The notes: generated by a model not told the origin, from the letters alone. 7,788 nucleotides of DNA from Desulfobulbaceae bacterium (GCA_030632405.1 DAOVUU010000106.1:1-7788), one strand, 5' to 3'; counted from the stretch's first letter, positions 1-6,872 are shown. Program-made: numbers and translations.

Positions 1-402
1 CTCTGCCAATATCGCAAAGGAGAGAAAACTGGATCCTGTACCTATGAACGAAAAGAGCAGAGCGGCGGCGGCGAGGCCATTACGTTCCGGTTCGGCCAGG
101 GCAAAACCGAAGACCACTGAACCATAAAAGATAAAATCGAGCACAATATCGAGAAAACCACCGCTGTCCGTGGGACCGGCCAGCCGGGCCAGTTCCCCAT
201 CAAGACCATCTGCCAGTCGATTAAACAATATACAGAGGAGGGCAAGCCAATACCATTTCATGGCAAGGGCAGGCAGGCAGCAGACTCCCACTGTAAAACC
301 AGCGAGAGTAACCTGGTTGGCCGTAACCCCGTATTGATGTAAAAAACGTGCTCCCCTGTATAAAGGCTTTTTTGCCAGCCGTAAAGTCCATCTATCCAGC
401 AC
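1..402 (-). CDS. CDP-alcohol phosphatidyltransferase family protein (3' part outside window)
   Basis: This is the N-terminal 134 residues of an integral membrane enzyme that transfers a phosphoalcohol or phosphatidyl group from a CDP-linked donor, as in phospholipid head-group synthesis. The family signature is complete: D65-x2-D68-G69-x2-A72-R73-x7-G81-x3-D85-x3-D89, where the aspartates bind the metal and the CDP moiety. Hydrophobic segments lie at about residues 31-47 (after a VTANQVTLAGF stretch), 49-62, 84-103 and 110-133. No ATG lies in frame near the N-terminus; in-frame TAA and TAG codons stand just upstream, so I chose the GTG at 402-400, giving MLDRWTLRLAKKPLYRGARF. The only purine-rich site (AGAGG) is about 18 bases from it, so an ATT start at 408 or 405 cannot be excluded. 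The gene lies 69 bases downstream of the channel gene on the same strand and probably shares its transcript. The alcohol substrate cannot be told from this fragment. Confidence 0.88.
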   Translation of the reverse strand, partial: MLDRWTLRLAKKPLYRGARFLHQYGVTANQVTLAGFTVGVCCLPALAMKWYWLALLCILFNRLADGLDGELARLAGPTDSGGFLDIVLDFIFYGSVVFGFALAEPERNGLAAAALLFSFIGTGSSFLSFAILAE

Positions 403-471
403 AATAATTTTCTTTTCAGTCCTCTATTATCTTTCGCCTGAATCTTGTTTTTCCCTTGCAACCTTCAGGTT
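403..471 (-). other. Short intergenic gap between channel gene and phosphatidyltransferase gene
   Basis: These 69 bases separate two co-oriented minus-strand genes. I see no convincing promoter and no terminator (no stem followed by a T run). The gap holds an inverted pair CCTGAA (437-442) and TTCAGG (464-469) with a 21-base loop, too weak to call a structure. The spacing favours one transcript through both genes. Confidence 0.5.
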
Positions 472-2166
472 TCAAAAAAGTTCCAAAAATCGCTGTTCTG
501 ATTCCGTAGTGCCTATGAGGATAAGGTCATCTTCTCCGTTCAACGGCAATGCCGGGTCCGGACCGACCACCAGCTCCTCCATTTTTTTCAAGGCTATCAC
601 ACTGCAGCCGGTAGATTCCCTGATATTACTCTTAATAAGTGTTTTACCTGCAAGGGATTTTGGAACGGGCAGGTTAAAAATATTTATCCCCTCGGTGAAC
701 ATCGAAATCTCATCAGGATTAAGGACATTTATGATACTGTTTGCCCCCATTGAGGCGTAGGATAATACCAGATCCGCCCCGGCCATATGCAGTTTGGCTA
801 CGCTGCGTTCATTGGTTGCCCGGGTTATGATCTGAACTTCAGGTCGAAGCTGACGACAGTAGAAGGTCAAATAGATATTAATTGCATCATTATGGGTGGT
901 GATGATAACGGTCCTTGCCTTTTTAACTCCGGCCCTCTCAAGTACGTTGAGGTCCGCAGCATCTCCATTAATAAAGTTATCACCTTTACCGGCGGCAAGA
1001 GTGGACCTTTTTTCAATAATTTTATACCCCATCCCCTGTTGCTCCAGTTTTTCTGCAACCGCGAGCCCGACACGGCCACCTCCCAATATTAATACAGAAG
1101 CATCGGCATCATGAGAAATATCACAGACGGTAAAAAGATTTTCAAAGGAATCCAGCTGCTCCATAGTCCCGGCAAGAAGAAGTATCGATGATGATTTAAT
1201 CAATGTCTGTGGTCCGGGGATTTCAAATTTCCCCTTCTCCCACAAACCTATAACGATGGCACCCGTCTTCTGTCTGATGTCGGTATCAACAAGAACCGTC
1301 CCCCCCAGCGAGGTTTGAGTAGTTGAAATCTCTGCTATATGCAGCTTGTCGAAACTTGAAACTATATTGATCGCTCTGCCCAGCCCGACAGTGCGCTCTC
1401 CCATCAGATTCCCCAACATTTTCATAAACTGGAAAACCCGCATGTTCCCGGGGAACTCTAAAATATCAAGAGAGTGACTGTTATCAGCGCTGCTGACAAT
1501 AGGAACCATACTTGTAATTTCTCTTACGGTAAAAGCAATGGAGGTATTGATCAGATCATCATTTGTGGCAACCACAAGTGCAGCATTTTCCACTCTGAGG
1601 CGAAGGTAAGTATCAGGATCATCAGGCTCCCCCACAACCACTCTATAGCCACTATCATGCAGCTCAATAGCCTGCTGTGAGTCATCGGCCAACAGGACAT
1701 ACTCCAACTGTCGTCTGTTCAGCTTGATAATAAGTTTTTTTGTGATCGGGTCAAGATTTGTTATGATAATATGCCCCGTCGTCTCTACCGGCAGTTCTCT
1801 TGGAGCAAGGCTGTCAGACTGTGCCTCGAGCCATGGCGCATAGAAAAACTGAATAAAAGAGAAAGGCAGCATAATGAGCAACAGCACCACTCCGGAAATC
1901 AATACCAGAAGGGTAAAAAGCAGGCCGAGATCAGTCGAAAAGGTAATATCGCCAAAGCCTAGAGTGGACATGACAGTCAGGGTCCAGTAGAAACCGGTTA
2001 CCCAGGAGAACTGCCTGCCCTCATGAAGCATGATTAAATGAAACCCGATGCTGTACAGGACAATAATGGCAATAATAAAAGCAAAGAACTTTGCCAGCAA
2101 AACCAAATTTCGTTTGGTGGTCTTGTTTCGAAAGAAATAGAGCAGCTGAGAGGGTAGATATTTCAT
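472..2166 (-). CDS. Two-TM potassium channel protein with tandem RCK (TrkA-N/TrkA-C) domains
   Basis: A 564-residue inner-membrane K+ channel subunit with large cytoplasmic gating domains. After a basic N-terminus come TM1 (about 22-47), a pore helix (about 53-67), the selectivity filter TLGFGD (68-73) and TM2 (about 80-108). Two RCK modules follow. The first nucleotide-binding fold starts at GHIIITNLDP (131) and lacks the glycine-rich loop; its TrkA-C part covers about 265-345. The second fold starts at VLILGGGRVGLAVAEKL (358) with an intact GxGxxG-type loop, and its TrkA-C part covers about 490-564. By family knowledge, such modules gate the pore in response to nucleotides or ions; the ligand here is unknown. 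ATG at 2166 has no clear Shine-Dalgarno sequence; a three-codon ATG CAA TCA TGA reading frame just upstream overlaps it as ATGA, which might couple initiation. A strong promoter lies 47-75 bases upstream. It resembles Kch/MthK-type and two-RCK channel proteins rather than stand-alone TrkA, because the pore is fused. Confidence 0.93.
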   Translation of the reverse strand: MKYLPSQLLYFFRNKTTKRNLVLLAKFFAFIIAIIVLYSIGFHLIMLHEGRQFSWVTGFYWTLTVMSTLGFGDITFSTDLGLLFTLLVLISGVVLLLIMLPFSFIQFFYAPWLEAQSDSLAPRELPVETTGHIIITNLDPITKKLIIKLNRRQLEYVLLADDSQQAIELHDSGYRVVVGEPDDPDTYLRLRVENAALVVATNDDLINTSIAFTVREITSMVPIVSSADNSHSLDILEFPGNMRVFQFMKMLGNLMGERTVGLGRAINIVSSFDKLHIAEISTTQTSLGGTVLVDTDIRQKTGAIVIGLWEKGKFEIPGPQTLIKSSSILLLAGTMEQLDSFENLFTVCDISHDADASVLILGGGRVGLAVAEKLEQQGMGYKIIEKRSTLAAGKGDNFINGDAADLNVLERAGVKKARTVIITTHNDAINIYLTFYCRQLRPEVQIITRATNERSVAKLHMAGADLVLSYASMGANSIINVLNPDEISMFTEGINIFNLPVPKSLAGKTLIKSNIRESTGCSVIALKKMEELVVGPDPALPLNGEDDLILIGTTESEQRFLELF

Positions 2167-2193
2167 GATTGCATAGTTATTTGAAGGAAACTT

Positions 2194-2322
2194 CTATAGA
2201 CCAAGGTCGCCCATTATCCTAAACTTAACGGACAAAGTCAATAAACGCTCTTTACAGAGCCCAGATCCTCTCTCCGGGATGACATAACTTAAAATGCTTT
2301 CCAGGACACGCATATTTCTCAT
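2194..2322 (-). CDS. Possible small ORF (42 aa), unrecognised
   Basis: An ATG at 2322 opens a 42-codon frame beginning MRNMRVLESILSYVIPERG and ending SVKFRIMGDLGL before TAG at 2196-2194, only 27 bases from the channel gene start. The frame stays open upstream to an in-frame TGA at 2376-2374, so 59 sense codons are stop-free. It has no membrane segment and no recognised domain. A weak GAAAG lies 8 bases before the ATG. Against it: it overlaps the -35 and -10 boxes that I assign to the channel gene, and stop-free runs this long occur by chance. It could equally be a remnant of a longer gene or non-coding DNA. Confidence 0.22.
   Translation of the reverse strand: MRNMRVLESILSYVIPERGSGLCKERLLTLSVKFRIMGDLGL
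2196..2210 (+). repeat. Imperfect repeat, copy 1 (at the leftward transcription start)
   Basis: ATAGACCAAGGTCGC here matches ATAGCCTAGGTCGC at 2350-2363 with one inserted base and one substitution. This copy covers the predicted start point of the channel transcript, a position where a repressor could act. A matched pair in one regulatory region may be operator sites, but chance similarity is possible. Confidence 0.35.
2213..2241 (-). promoter_or_regulatory. Predicted sigma70-type promoter for the channel gene
   Basis: Read on the minus strand, TTGACT (2241-2236) and GATAAT (2218-2213) are separated by exactly 17 bases, close to the TTGACA/TATAAT consensus. Transcription would start near 2206, leaving about 40 bases of leader before the ATG at 2166. 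The site is predicted from sequence alone. Confidence 0.6.
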
Positions 2323-2349
2323 TTCAATTGCTTTCTGTCCATTTTTAAA

Positions 2350-2363
2350 ATAGCCTAGGTCGC
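2350..2363 (+). repeat. Imperfect repeat, copy 2
   Basis: ATAGCCTAGGTCGC, partner of the copy at 2196-2210 (see there). It contains the palindrome CCTAGG and lies about 70-80 bases upstream of the rightward -35 box. The centre-to-centre distance of the two copies is about 154 bases. Confidence 0.35.
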
Positions 2364-2404
2364 TGGAGAATAATCATTTTTCTCAGAAAACAGTGCTAAT
2401 AAAG

Positions 2405-2429
2405 AATAAGAGGATGCTTATCCTCTATT
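2405..2429. promoter_or_regulatory. Hairpin/inverted repeat abutting the rightward promoter
   Basis: AGAGGAT (2409-2415) and ATCCTCT (2420-2426) form a perfect 7-bp stem with a GCTT loop, extended by AAT/ATT pairs around a bulged A. The structure ends one base before the rightward -35 hexamer at 2431. No T tract follows on the plus strand, so it is a poor terminator for that direction. As DNA it has the shape and position of an operator; on the minus strand it is followed by TTATTCTTTATT, only weakly terminator-like. Confidence 0.45.
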
Positions 2430-2430
2430 A

Positions 2431-2459
2431 TTGTCAATGATAGAGTAAAAATTTAAAAT
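2431..2459 (+). promoter_or_regulatory. Predicted sigma70-type promoter for the SDR-GtrA-efflux operon
   Basis: TTGTCA (2431-2436) and TAAAAT (2454-2459) are spaced by 17 bases. The start point would fall near 2466, giving a leader of about 55 bases before the ATG at 2521. AAGGA at 2511-2515, 5 bases before that ATG, is a good ribosome binding site. Confidence 0.55.
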
Positions 2460-2520
2460 TTCAAGGTGGCCTCAATACCACAGCAGCAAACAGTTCCACG
2501 GCTGAATAACAAGGAAAGAA

Positions 2521-3654
2521 ATGAGTACAAAAAAAATAGGTGTCCTCATTGGAGGCTCCGGATTAATTGGTGGTACTATTGTCAACTACTACAAAACCCA
2601 GCACTCTGAAACAGTTGATATCAGGGCTCCGAGCAGTAAAAAACTCTCTATCAGGGAAGAAAGCGATATTTGCAGTTACCTCCTGGAGGTCAAACCTGAC
2701 TTTGTCATAAATGCCTCAATGGCCAACCTTGCATCTAATGGACAACTGGCATTTGAGGTGAATTTTCTCGGTCCTCTCAATCTGGCACGCGCGGCAACTG
2801 CACTGAAAATTCCCTATATCCATATCAGCTCAGCAGCATCCCTGCCATCGGGGACCGACCTGAAAGAAGAAGATACCCTGCCGCTCTCCTCAAAGTTGAA
2901 TAATTACGCCAAGTCCAAACTGATGGCGGAAGAAACCCTGCACCTGATGGCCGAACAGGAGGGGCTTGATTTTTCCTGCGTACGACTCGCTATTGTCTAC
3001 GGCGCACACGATCATAAAATCCAGGGTTTTCACCGACTCCTTTTTTCCATTGCAGATCAGTCCATGCCTGTTCTCTTTACCAAAAAAGGGACGCTCCACT
3101 CCTACTCAAATGCCAGAAAACTCCCTCATTTTATCAACCACATGATCGAAAACAGGGAAGAATTCTCATCCACTACCTGTCATTTTGTCGATAAAAATCC
3201 GGTCGATCTGGCAACCCTCATACTGACCATAAAAGAATACCTGCAGCTCAGTTCACCAAGAGAGTTCTATATTCCTTATCTTATGGCCAATGCAGGAAAA
3301 AAAGTACTCGTGCTGTTACTACGTTTTTTAAGAAAATTCGGTTTGAAAGCAGAGCTTCCCCCGGAGTTGATGTTTCTTGACAATTTCTACAAATCACAGG
3401 CCCTCTCAACAGTACGCCTGAAAGCGTCATCATTCGTTGACCCAGCACCGGAAGAAACTATTTTCACCCAATTGCCGGATCTGATTACCTACTATCTGAC
3501 CAGATGGAGCCACCAGAACCTTATCACCAGGTATGACGACAGCCTGCAATTTAAAGCGTCGGTTGCAGAAGACTTTGACAACAACCCTGTGGAATTACTA
3601 AAATCCATTCACTCCAAAAGCATTGGTCCTTTCCCTGAACTGATAAAGGAATAA
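2521..3654 (+). CDS. Extended SDR-family NAD(P)-dependent epimerase/dehydratase-like protein
   Basis: A 377-residue cytoplasmic Rossmann-fold oxidoreductase of the extended short-chain dehydrogenase/reductase type. The N-terminus carries the cofactor loop GGSGLIGG (11-18) right after the first beta strand (KKIGVLI). NAS (64-66) ends another core strand. The catalytic set is intact: serine in HISSAAS (about 103-104) and YAKSK (Y129, K133), 25 residues apart as usual. VRLAIVYG (154-161) matches the conserved strand and turn after the active site. The region beyond about residue 165 should bind the substrate; it is diverged and I cannot assign sugar, sterol or other specificity. The length is slightly above the family's usual 310-350. 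The start is well supported by AAGGA 5 bases upstream. It is the first gene of the rightward unit and is followed after 10 bases by the GtrA gene, which suggests a nucleotide-sugar or lipid-linked substrate. Confidence 0.85.
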   Translation: MSTKKIGVLIGGSGLIGGTIVNYYKTQHSETVDIRAPSSKKLSIREESDICSYLLEVKPDFVINASMANLASNGQLAFEVNFLGPLNLARAATALKIPYIHISSAASLPSGTDLKEEDTLPLSSKLNNYAKSKLMAEETLHLMAEQEGLDFSCVRLAIVYGAHDHKIQGFHRLLFSIADQSMPVLFTKKGTLHSYSNARKLPHFINHMIENREEFSSTTCHFVDKNPVDLATLILTIKEYLQLSSPREFYIPYLMANAGKKVLVLLLRFLRKFGLKAELPPELMFLDNFYKSQALSTVRLKASSFVDPAPEETIFTQLPDLITYYLTRWSHQNLITRYDDSLQFKASVAEDFDNNPVELLKSIHSKSIGPFPELIKE

Positions 3655-3664
3655 AAAATTATTA

Positions 3665-4135
3665 ATGCATATTGATTCTGCAGCAATCATTCAATTTATC
3701 AAATATGGGCTGGCGGGAGGATTAGCCACTGTCACCCATATCACCGTTTTCCACCTCACTGCCTGGAAGCTTTTTCCCGCCCTGCAGGAAAAAGATCATG
3801 CCGTACGCTTTTTCAAACTTTCTATCCAGAAGTTAAGTGATGCGACCCGGGCCAGAAACTCAATGATATGTAATTTCATTGCTTTTCTCGTTTCCAATAT
3901 GGTGGCCTATATCATCAACGTCCTCTGGGTTTTCGAAGCAGGAAAATATTCCATTATTATTGAAATTCTCCTCTTTTACGCGGTTTCAGGGATCAGTATC
4001 TTTCTCGGAACTCTCTTAATGGGGATTTTGATCAAGCGCTACGGACTACTCACCACATACGCTTTCGGATCCAACATAGTTACGGCTGTCTTGATCAACT
4101 ACGCAATGAGAAAATTCTTCATTTTTCATGGGTAA
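3665..4135 (+). CDS. GtrA-family integral membrane protein
   Basis: A 156-residue four-TM inner-membrane protein. TM1 covers about 9-37 (FIKYGLAGGLATVTHITVFH), TM2 about 67-90, TM3 about 96-122 and TM4 about 129-147. Family signatures are present: an asparagine-led second helix ending YIINVLWVF (82-90), and the C-terminal NYAMRKFFIF (145-154). A charged loop of about 25 residues (41-66) sits between TM1 and TM2, making it longer than the shortest members. Known relatives are proposed to move or assist polyprenol-phosphate-linked sugars across the membrane, as in O-antigen glucosylation and cell-wall polysaccharide synthesis; no glycosyltransferase is next to it here. It lies between the SDR gene (10-base gap) and the outer-membrane lipoprotein gene (8-base gap). 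AAAGGA inside the end of the SDR gene is 13 bases from the ATG, a somewhat long spacing. Confidence 0.87.
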   Translation: MHIDSAAIIQFIKYGLAGGLATVTHITVFHLTAWKLFPALQEKDHAVRFFKLSIQKLSDATRARNSMICNFIAFLVSNMVAYIINVLWVFEAGKYSIIIEILLFYAVSGISIFLGTLLMGILIKRYGLLTTYAFGSNIVTAVLINYAMRKFFIFHG

Positions 4136-4143
4136 GCCAGGGT

Positions 4144-5535
4144 ATGTTCAGATACAGATGCAGGCAAACACTTACTCTATTTTCTCTCCTTCTACTTGGA
4201 GCGTCGATAACATCCTGCACTCAACGGTCCGACCAGATCCCGGCGCCACCGGTTGAATTCCCCAATCAGTTTTCCCTCTCTGGAGATGAAACCATTGCTG
4301 CCCGGTGGTGGCTGGATCTGAAAGATCCTGAGCTTACCACCCTCATCGAACAGGCACTCTCCGGTAATTTTTCTCTACGTATCGCAAGAGACCGTCTCAT
4401 AGAGGTAAAAGCATCCGCCAGACAGGCTGGAGCACTTCTCAGCCCTGCCGTTGATGCCAGGGCCAGTGCAGCCACACGACAAAATTACCGGACAGACAGC
4501 GGTGAAGAGACCATCCTGCTTGAGTTCGCAGCCTCCTATGAGATAGACCTCTGGGGGCGGCTTGCCGCAGCAAGGGATGCCGCTGTCCTTGACACCCGGG
4601 CCACCCAGGCGGATCTGAACACTGCAGCCGTGTCTATTGCCGCCGAGGTAGCCCAGACATGGTACCGTATCGTCGAGACCAGGCTGCAGCAGCAACTCGT
4701 GCAAAAACAAAAAGAGACAAACAGTCATGTTCTTGAACTGATCACCGTCCAGTTCCGTGCAGGACAGGCCGGGGCAGCCGATGTCCTCCAGCAGCGTCAA
4801 CTGGTTGAGACAAATAATGCTGAACTTGCCGGTCTCAGGCGTACTCTTAAACTCTTTGAACACCAGCTTTCCCTTCTTCTGGGCGAGGCCCCAGGCAGCT
4901 ATACATTCCCCGAAATTTCGACACTGCCTCTACTGCCCCCCCTCCCGGATACAGGGGTGCCAATTGATCTGATAACCAGACGCCCGGACATCAGGAGCAG
5001 TTATTTTCAGCTCCAGGCTGCGGACAGACGCGTAGCTTCGGCGGTTGCCAACAGACTGCCAAAACTGAGTATTTCAGCAGAACTCTACAGTTCTGACAAT
5101 CAGGCCAGCAACCTGTTTAACAACTGGTTCTCCAGTCTCATAGCCAACCTGGTCAGCCCCGTCATCGATGGTGGTTATCTGCAGGCTGAGGTCGAAAAAC
5201 GTCAGGCAGCCGCAAGGCAGCTCCTGAACCGGTACGGTCAGACAATCCTGCAGGCAATCGGCGAAGTGGAAGATGCACTCATACAGGAGAAGGTACAGAT
5301 GGAAATACTGGTCAATCTCAATATCCGACTGGAACTTGCAGCCCAGACCGTTGACCATGTTGCGACCCGTTACAGGTCAGGTGCGGAAGATTACCAGCGA
5401 GTTCTCCTGGCACTGCTTTCCCATCAGGAACTGCAGCGTAGAATAATCGAATCACAACTCCTGCTGATCAACTACAGAATCTCTCTTTACCGTGCCCTGG
5501 GGGGCCATATCCCCCAGGCAGGGGCAATAAGATAA
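4144..5535 (+). CDS. Outer-membrane efflux lipoprotein (NodT/OprM-type, TolC superfamily)
   Basis: A 463-residue outer-membrane channel that forms the exit duct of a tripartite RND pump. The N-terminus is a lipoprotein signal: basic MFRYRCR, hydrophobic core at 9-20, and lipobox ITSC with acylated Cys25. Two outer-membrane efflux repeats follow, about 60-245 and 270-455. Typical motifs are WWLDLKDPEL (55-64), YEIDLWGRL (132-140), RRPDI (279-283), a GEVEDAL-type helix (373-379) and YRSGAEDYQRVLLALLS (410-426). Length and motif order match the NodT/OprM group, so it appears complete. The ribosome binding site is poor (an AGGG lies too close to the ATG), so translation may depend on read-through from the GtrA gene 8 bases upstream. 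The stop overlaps the adaptor's start as TAATG. The transported substrate is not visible from this protein. Confidence 0.93.
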   Translation: MFRYRCRQTLTLFSLLLLGASITSCTQRSDQIPAPPVEFPNQFSLSGDETIAARWWLDLKDPELTTLIEQALSGNFSLRIARDRLIEVKASARQAGALLSPAVDARASAATRQNYRTDSGEETILLEFAASYEIDLWGRLAAARDAAVLDTRATQADLNTAAVSIAAEVAQTWYRIVETRLQQQLVQKQKETNSHVLELITVQFRAGQAGAADVLQQRQLVETNNAELAGLRRTLKLFEHQLSLLLGEAPGSYTFPEISTLPLLPPLPDTGVPIDLITRRPDIRSSYFQLQAADRRVASAVANRLPKLSISAELYSSDNQASNLFNNWFSSLIANLVSPVIDGGYLQAEVEKRQAAARQLLNRYGQTILQAIGEVEDALIQEKVQMEILVNLNIRLELAAQTVDHVATRYRSGAEDYQRVLLALLSHQELQRRIIESQLLLINYRISLYRALGGHIPQAGAIR

Positions 5536-6872
5536 TGAAACAAAAACGAAAAAGTAAAATTGTACCTCTCCTCCTCCAGCTTTTCTTTTCTCTTGTGGTA
5601 TTGGGATGCGGTGCCGCAGTCGCCACCTACTATCTCAAAACCGCACCACAGGCAAAACCGCGAAAAAGAGCCCCGATTCCTTTAACTGTTCAAGTTGAAT
5701 CGGTAAAATATGCATCCCATCAGGTGGTGATCAATGCAATGGGAACAATTATTCCGGCACAGGAGATTACCCTCAACTCACAGGTAAAAGGTGAGGTTAT
5801 AGCAATAAGTGAGCATCTGATTCCCGGTGGTTTTATCGATAAAGGCGAACCTCTTCTTACAATTGACCCCACTGATTACAAACTCATACTCCTGCAGCAG
5901 AGCAGCGATGTGGCCAGGGTAGAAAGCGATCTTGCCCTTGAAATGGGCCATCAGCTGATAGCCCGGAAAGAATTTGAAATTCTGGGAGAGAAAACATCTG
6001 AAGGAGAAAAACACCTCATTCTCAGGCAGCCTCAACTCGATCACAAAAAGGCTACACTCAAAGGGGCTCAGGCCCGGTTGAAGCAGGCAGAACTGGACCT
6101 TGCACGGACCCGGATTGATGCACCTTTTAACACAGTCATCCTCTCACGTTCCGTTAATATCGGTTCTCAGATTTCAGCAACTACTCCCCTGGCCCGCCTG
6201 GCCGGCACCGATGAATTCTGGCTGAAACTCTCTGTCCCGCTTGAGCAGCTGCGCTGGATTGATATCCCCGGGAACAGACCGTCCAGTGGTTCTGAGGTGA
6301 AAATCACGGTACACGAAAACCGCAGCAGTACCGCAATCAGAATGGGCAGGGTGGTTCGTCTTGCTCCGGATCTTGAAGAACAGGGAAGGATGGCGGTGCT
6401 CTATGTCTCAATCAAAGACCCACTCTGCAGGCTCCCCGAAAACAGCCATAAGCCCAGACTCCTCATAGGCTCATATGTCAACGCAGAAATTAAAGGAATC
6501 CAGCTTAAATCAGCAGTTGCCGTCAAGAGACGGTATATACATAACACTGACACTCTCTGGCTCTTATCTGAAAGCGATACACTCACTCCGCGCAAGATCG
6601 ATATCACCTTCAAAAACCGCGACTACGTATTTATCTCTTCGGGCCTCCAGGACGGTGAGAAAATTATCACTTCTCCGCTCTCCGCACCGGTCAAGGGTAC
6701 TTCGGCCATATTATGGCAGCCAGGTAAGAGAATTAATATTTCTCCGCTCTCTGCGCCGGTCGAAGCCCCCTCTGCAGAATTACAGCAGCCTGGCAACAAC
6801 GGTGGGCAGACGGAAGAGGCAGTGCCCCGTTCCGGTAAAGGCAGAGGAAAGCGAAGGGAGGACAGGCCTTGA
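5535..6872 (+). CDS. RND efflux periplasmic adaptor (membrane fusion protein, HlyD/AcrA-type)
   Basis: A 445-residue adaptor linking the inner-membrane permease to the outer-membrane channel. A basic N-terminus (KQKRKSK) precedes a hydrophobic anchor at about 9-32. Cys25 in VVLGC could be a lipobox, but a simple anchor is equally possible. The first lipoyl half-motif lies at about 76-111 (ITLNSQVKGEVIAI to LLTIDPTDY). An alpha-hairpin covers about 115-190, and the second half is LARTRIDAPFNTVILSRSV (189-207) with NIGSQIS. The beta-barrel is about 226-320 and the membrane-proximal domain about 325-390, ending GLQDGEKIITSPLSAPV. Normally the protein would stop soon after; here a 23-residue unit is duplicated in tandem (376-398 and 399-421), then a basic Gly/Arg/Lys-rich tail follows. 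The start shares one base with the preceding stop, and the last four bases overlap the permease gene, so the three pump genes are translationally coupled. Confidence 0.92.
   Translation: MKQKRKSKIVPLLLQLFFSLVVLGCGAAVATYYLKTAPQAKPRKRAPIPLTVQVESVKYASHQVVINAMGTIIPAQEITLNSQVKGEVIAISEHLIPGGFIDKGEPLLTIDPTDYKLILLQQSSDVARVESDLALEMGHQLIARKEFEILGEKTSEGEKHLILRQPQLDHKKATLKGAQARLKQAELDLARTRIDAPFNTVILSRSVNIGSQISATTPLARLAGTDEFWLKLSVPLEQLRWIDIPGNRPSSGSEVKITVHENRSSTAIRMGRVVRLAPDLEEQGRMAVLYVSIKDPLCRLPENSHKPRLLIGSYVNAEIKGIQLKSAVAVKRRYIHNTDTLWLLSESDTLTPRKIDITFKNRDYVFISSGLQDGEKIITSPLSAPVKGTSAILWQPGKRINISPLSAPVEAPSAELQQPGNNGGQTEEAVPRSGKGRGKRREDRP
6660..6797 (+). repeat. In-frame tandem duplication (2 x 69 bp) inside the adaptor gene
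   Basis: Two adjacent 69-base units (6660-6728 and 6729-6797) encode the related peptides KIITSPLSAPVKGTSAILW... and RINISPLSAPVEAPSAELQ..., both ending QPG plus one residue. By eye 14 of 23 residues are identical, and the core TCTCCGCTCTC(C/T)GC(A/G)CCGGTC is nearly identical at base level. The unit is a multiple of three, so the frame is kept. Confidence 0.9.
6857..6861 (+). promoter_or_regulatory. Ribosome binding site deciding the TTG start of the permease
   Basis: GGAGG lies 7 bases before TTG at 6869, an ideal spacing. The in-frame ATG at 6881 has no such site at the right distance, so TTG is the preferred initiator. Confidence 0.75.

Larger units (their letters stand above)
2167..2520. 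other. Divergent intergenic regulatory region
   Basis: A 354-base AT-rich region between the leftward channel gene and the rightward SDR-GtrA-efflux operon. It holds one sigma70-like promoter in each direction, a hairpin at 2405-2429 touching the rightward -35 box, a 15/14-base imperfect repeat (2196-2210 and 2350-2363), a small stem GCTCT-TTAC-AGAGC (2247-2260), and a possible small ORF on the minus strand. I find no tRNA-like cloverleaf and recognise no known riboswitch or insertion sequence. Confidence 0.7.

Noticed and set aside
258..461. A 67-codon minus-strand frame starting with ATG near the phosphatidyltransferase N-terminus
   Set aside because: It is out of frame with the CDP-alcohol phosphatidyltransferase signature; the GTG-started frame gives continuous family-like sequence through the same DNA.
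437..469. Inverted repeat CCTGAA/TTCAGG between the two minus-strand genes as a terminator
   Set aside because: Only 6 bp with a 21-base loop and no T tract on the minus strand; too weak for an intrinsic terminator.
2167..2520. Riboswitch (c-di-AMP or other ion-related) ahead of the channel gene
   Set aside because: The predicted leader is only about 40 bases, and I recognise no conserved riboswitch core in the region.
4375..4863. A 162-codon open frame on the minus strand
   Set aside because: It lies wholly antisense to the outer-membrane lipoprotein gene and has the Cys/Gly-rich composition typical of a shadow of a GC-richer coding strand.
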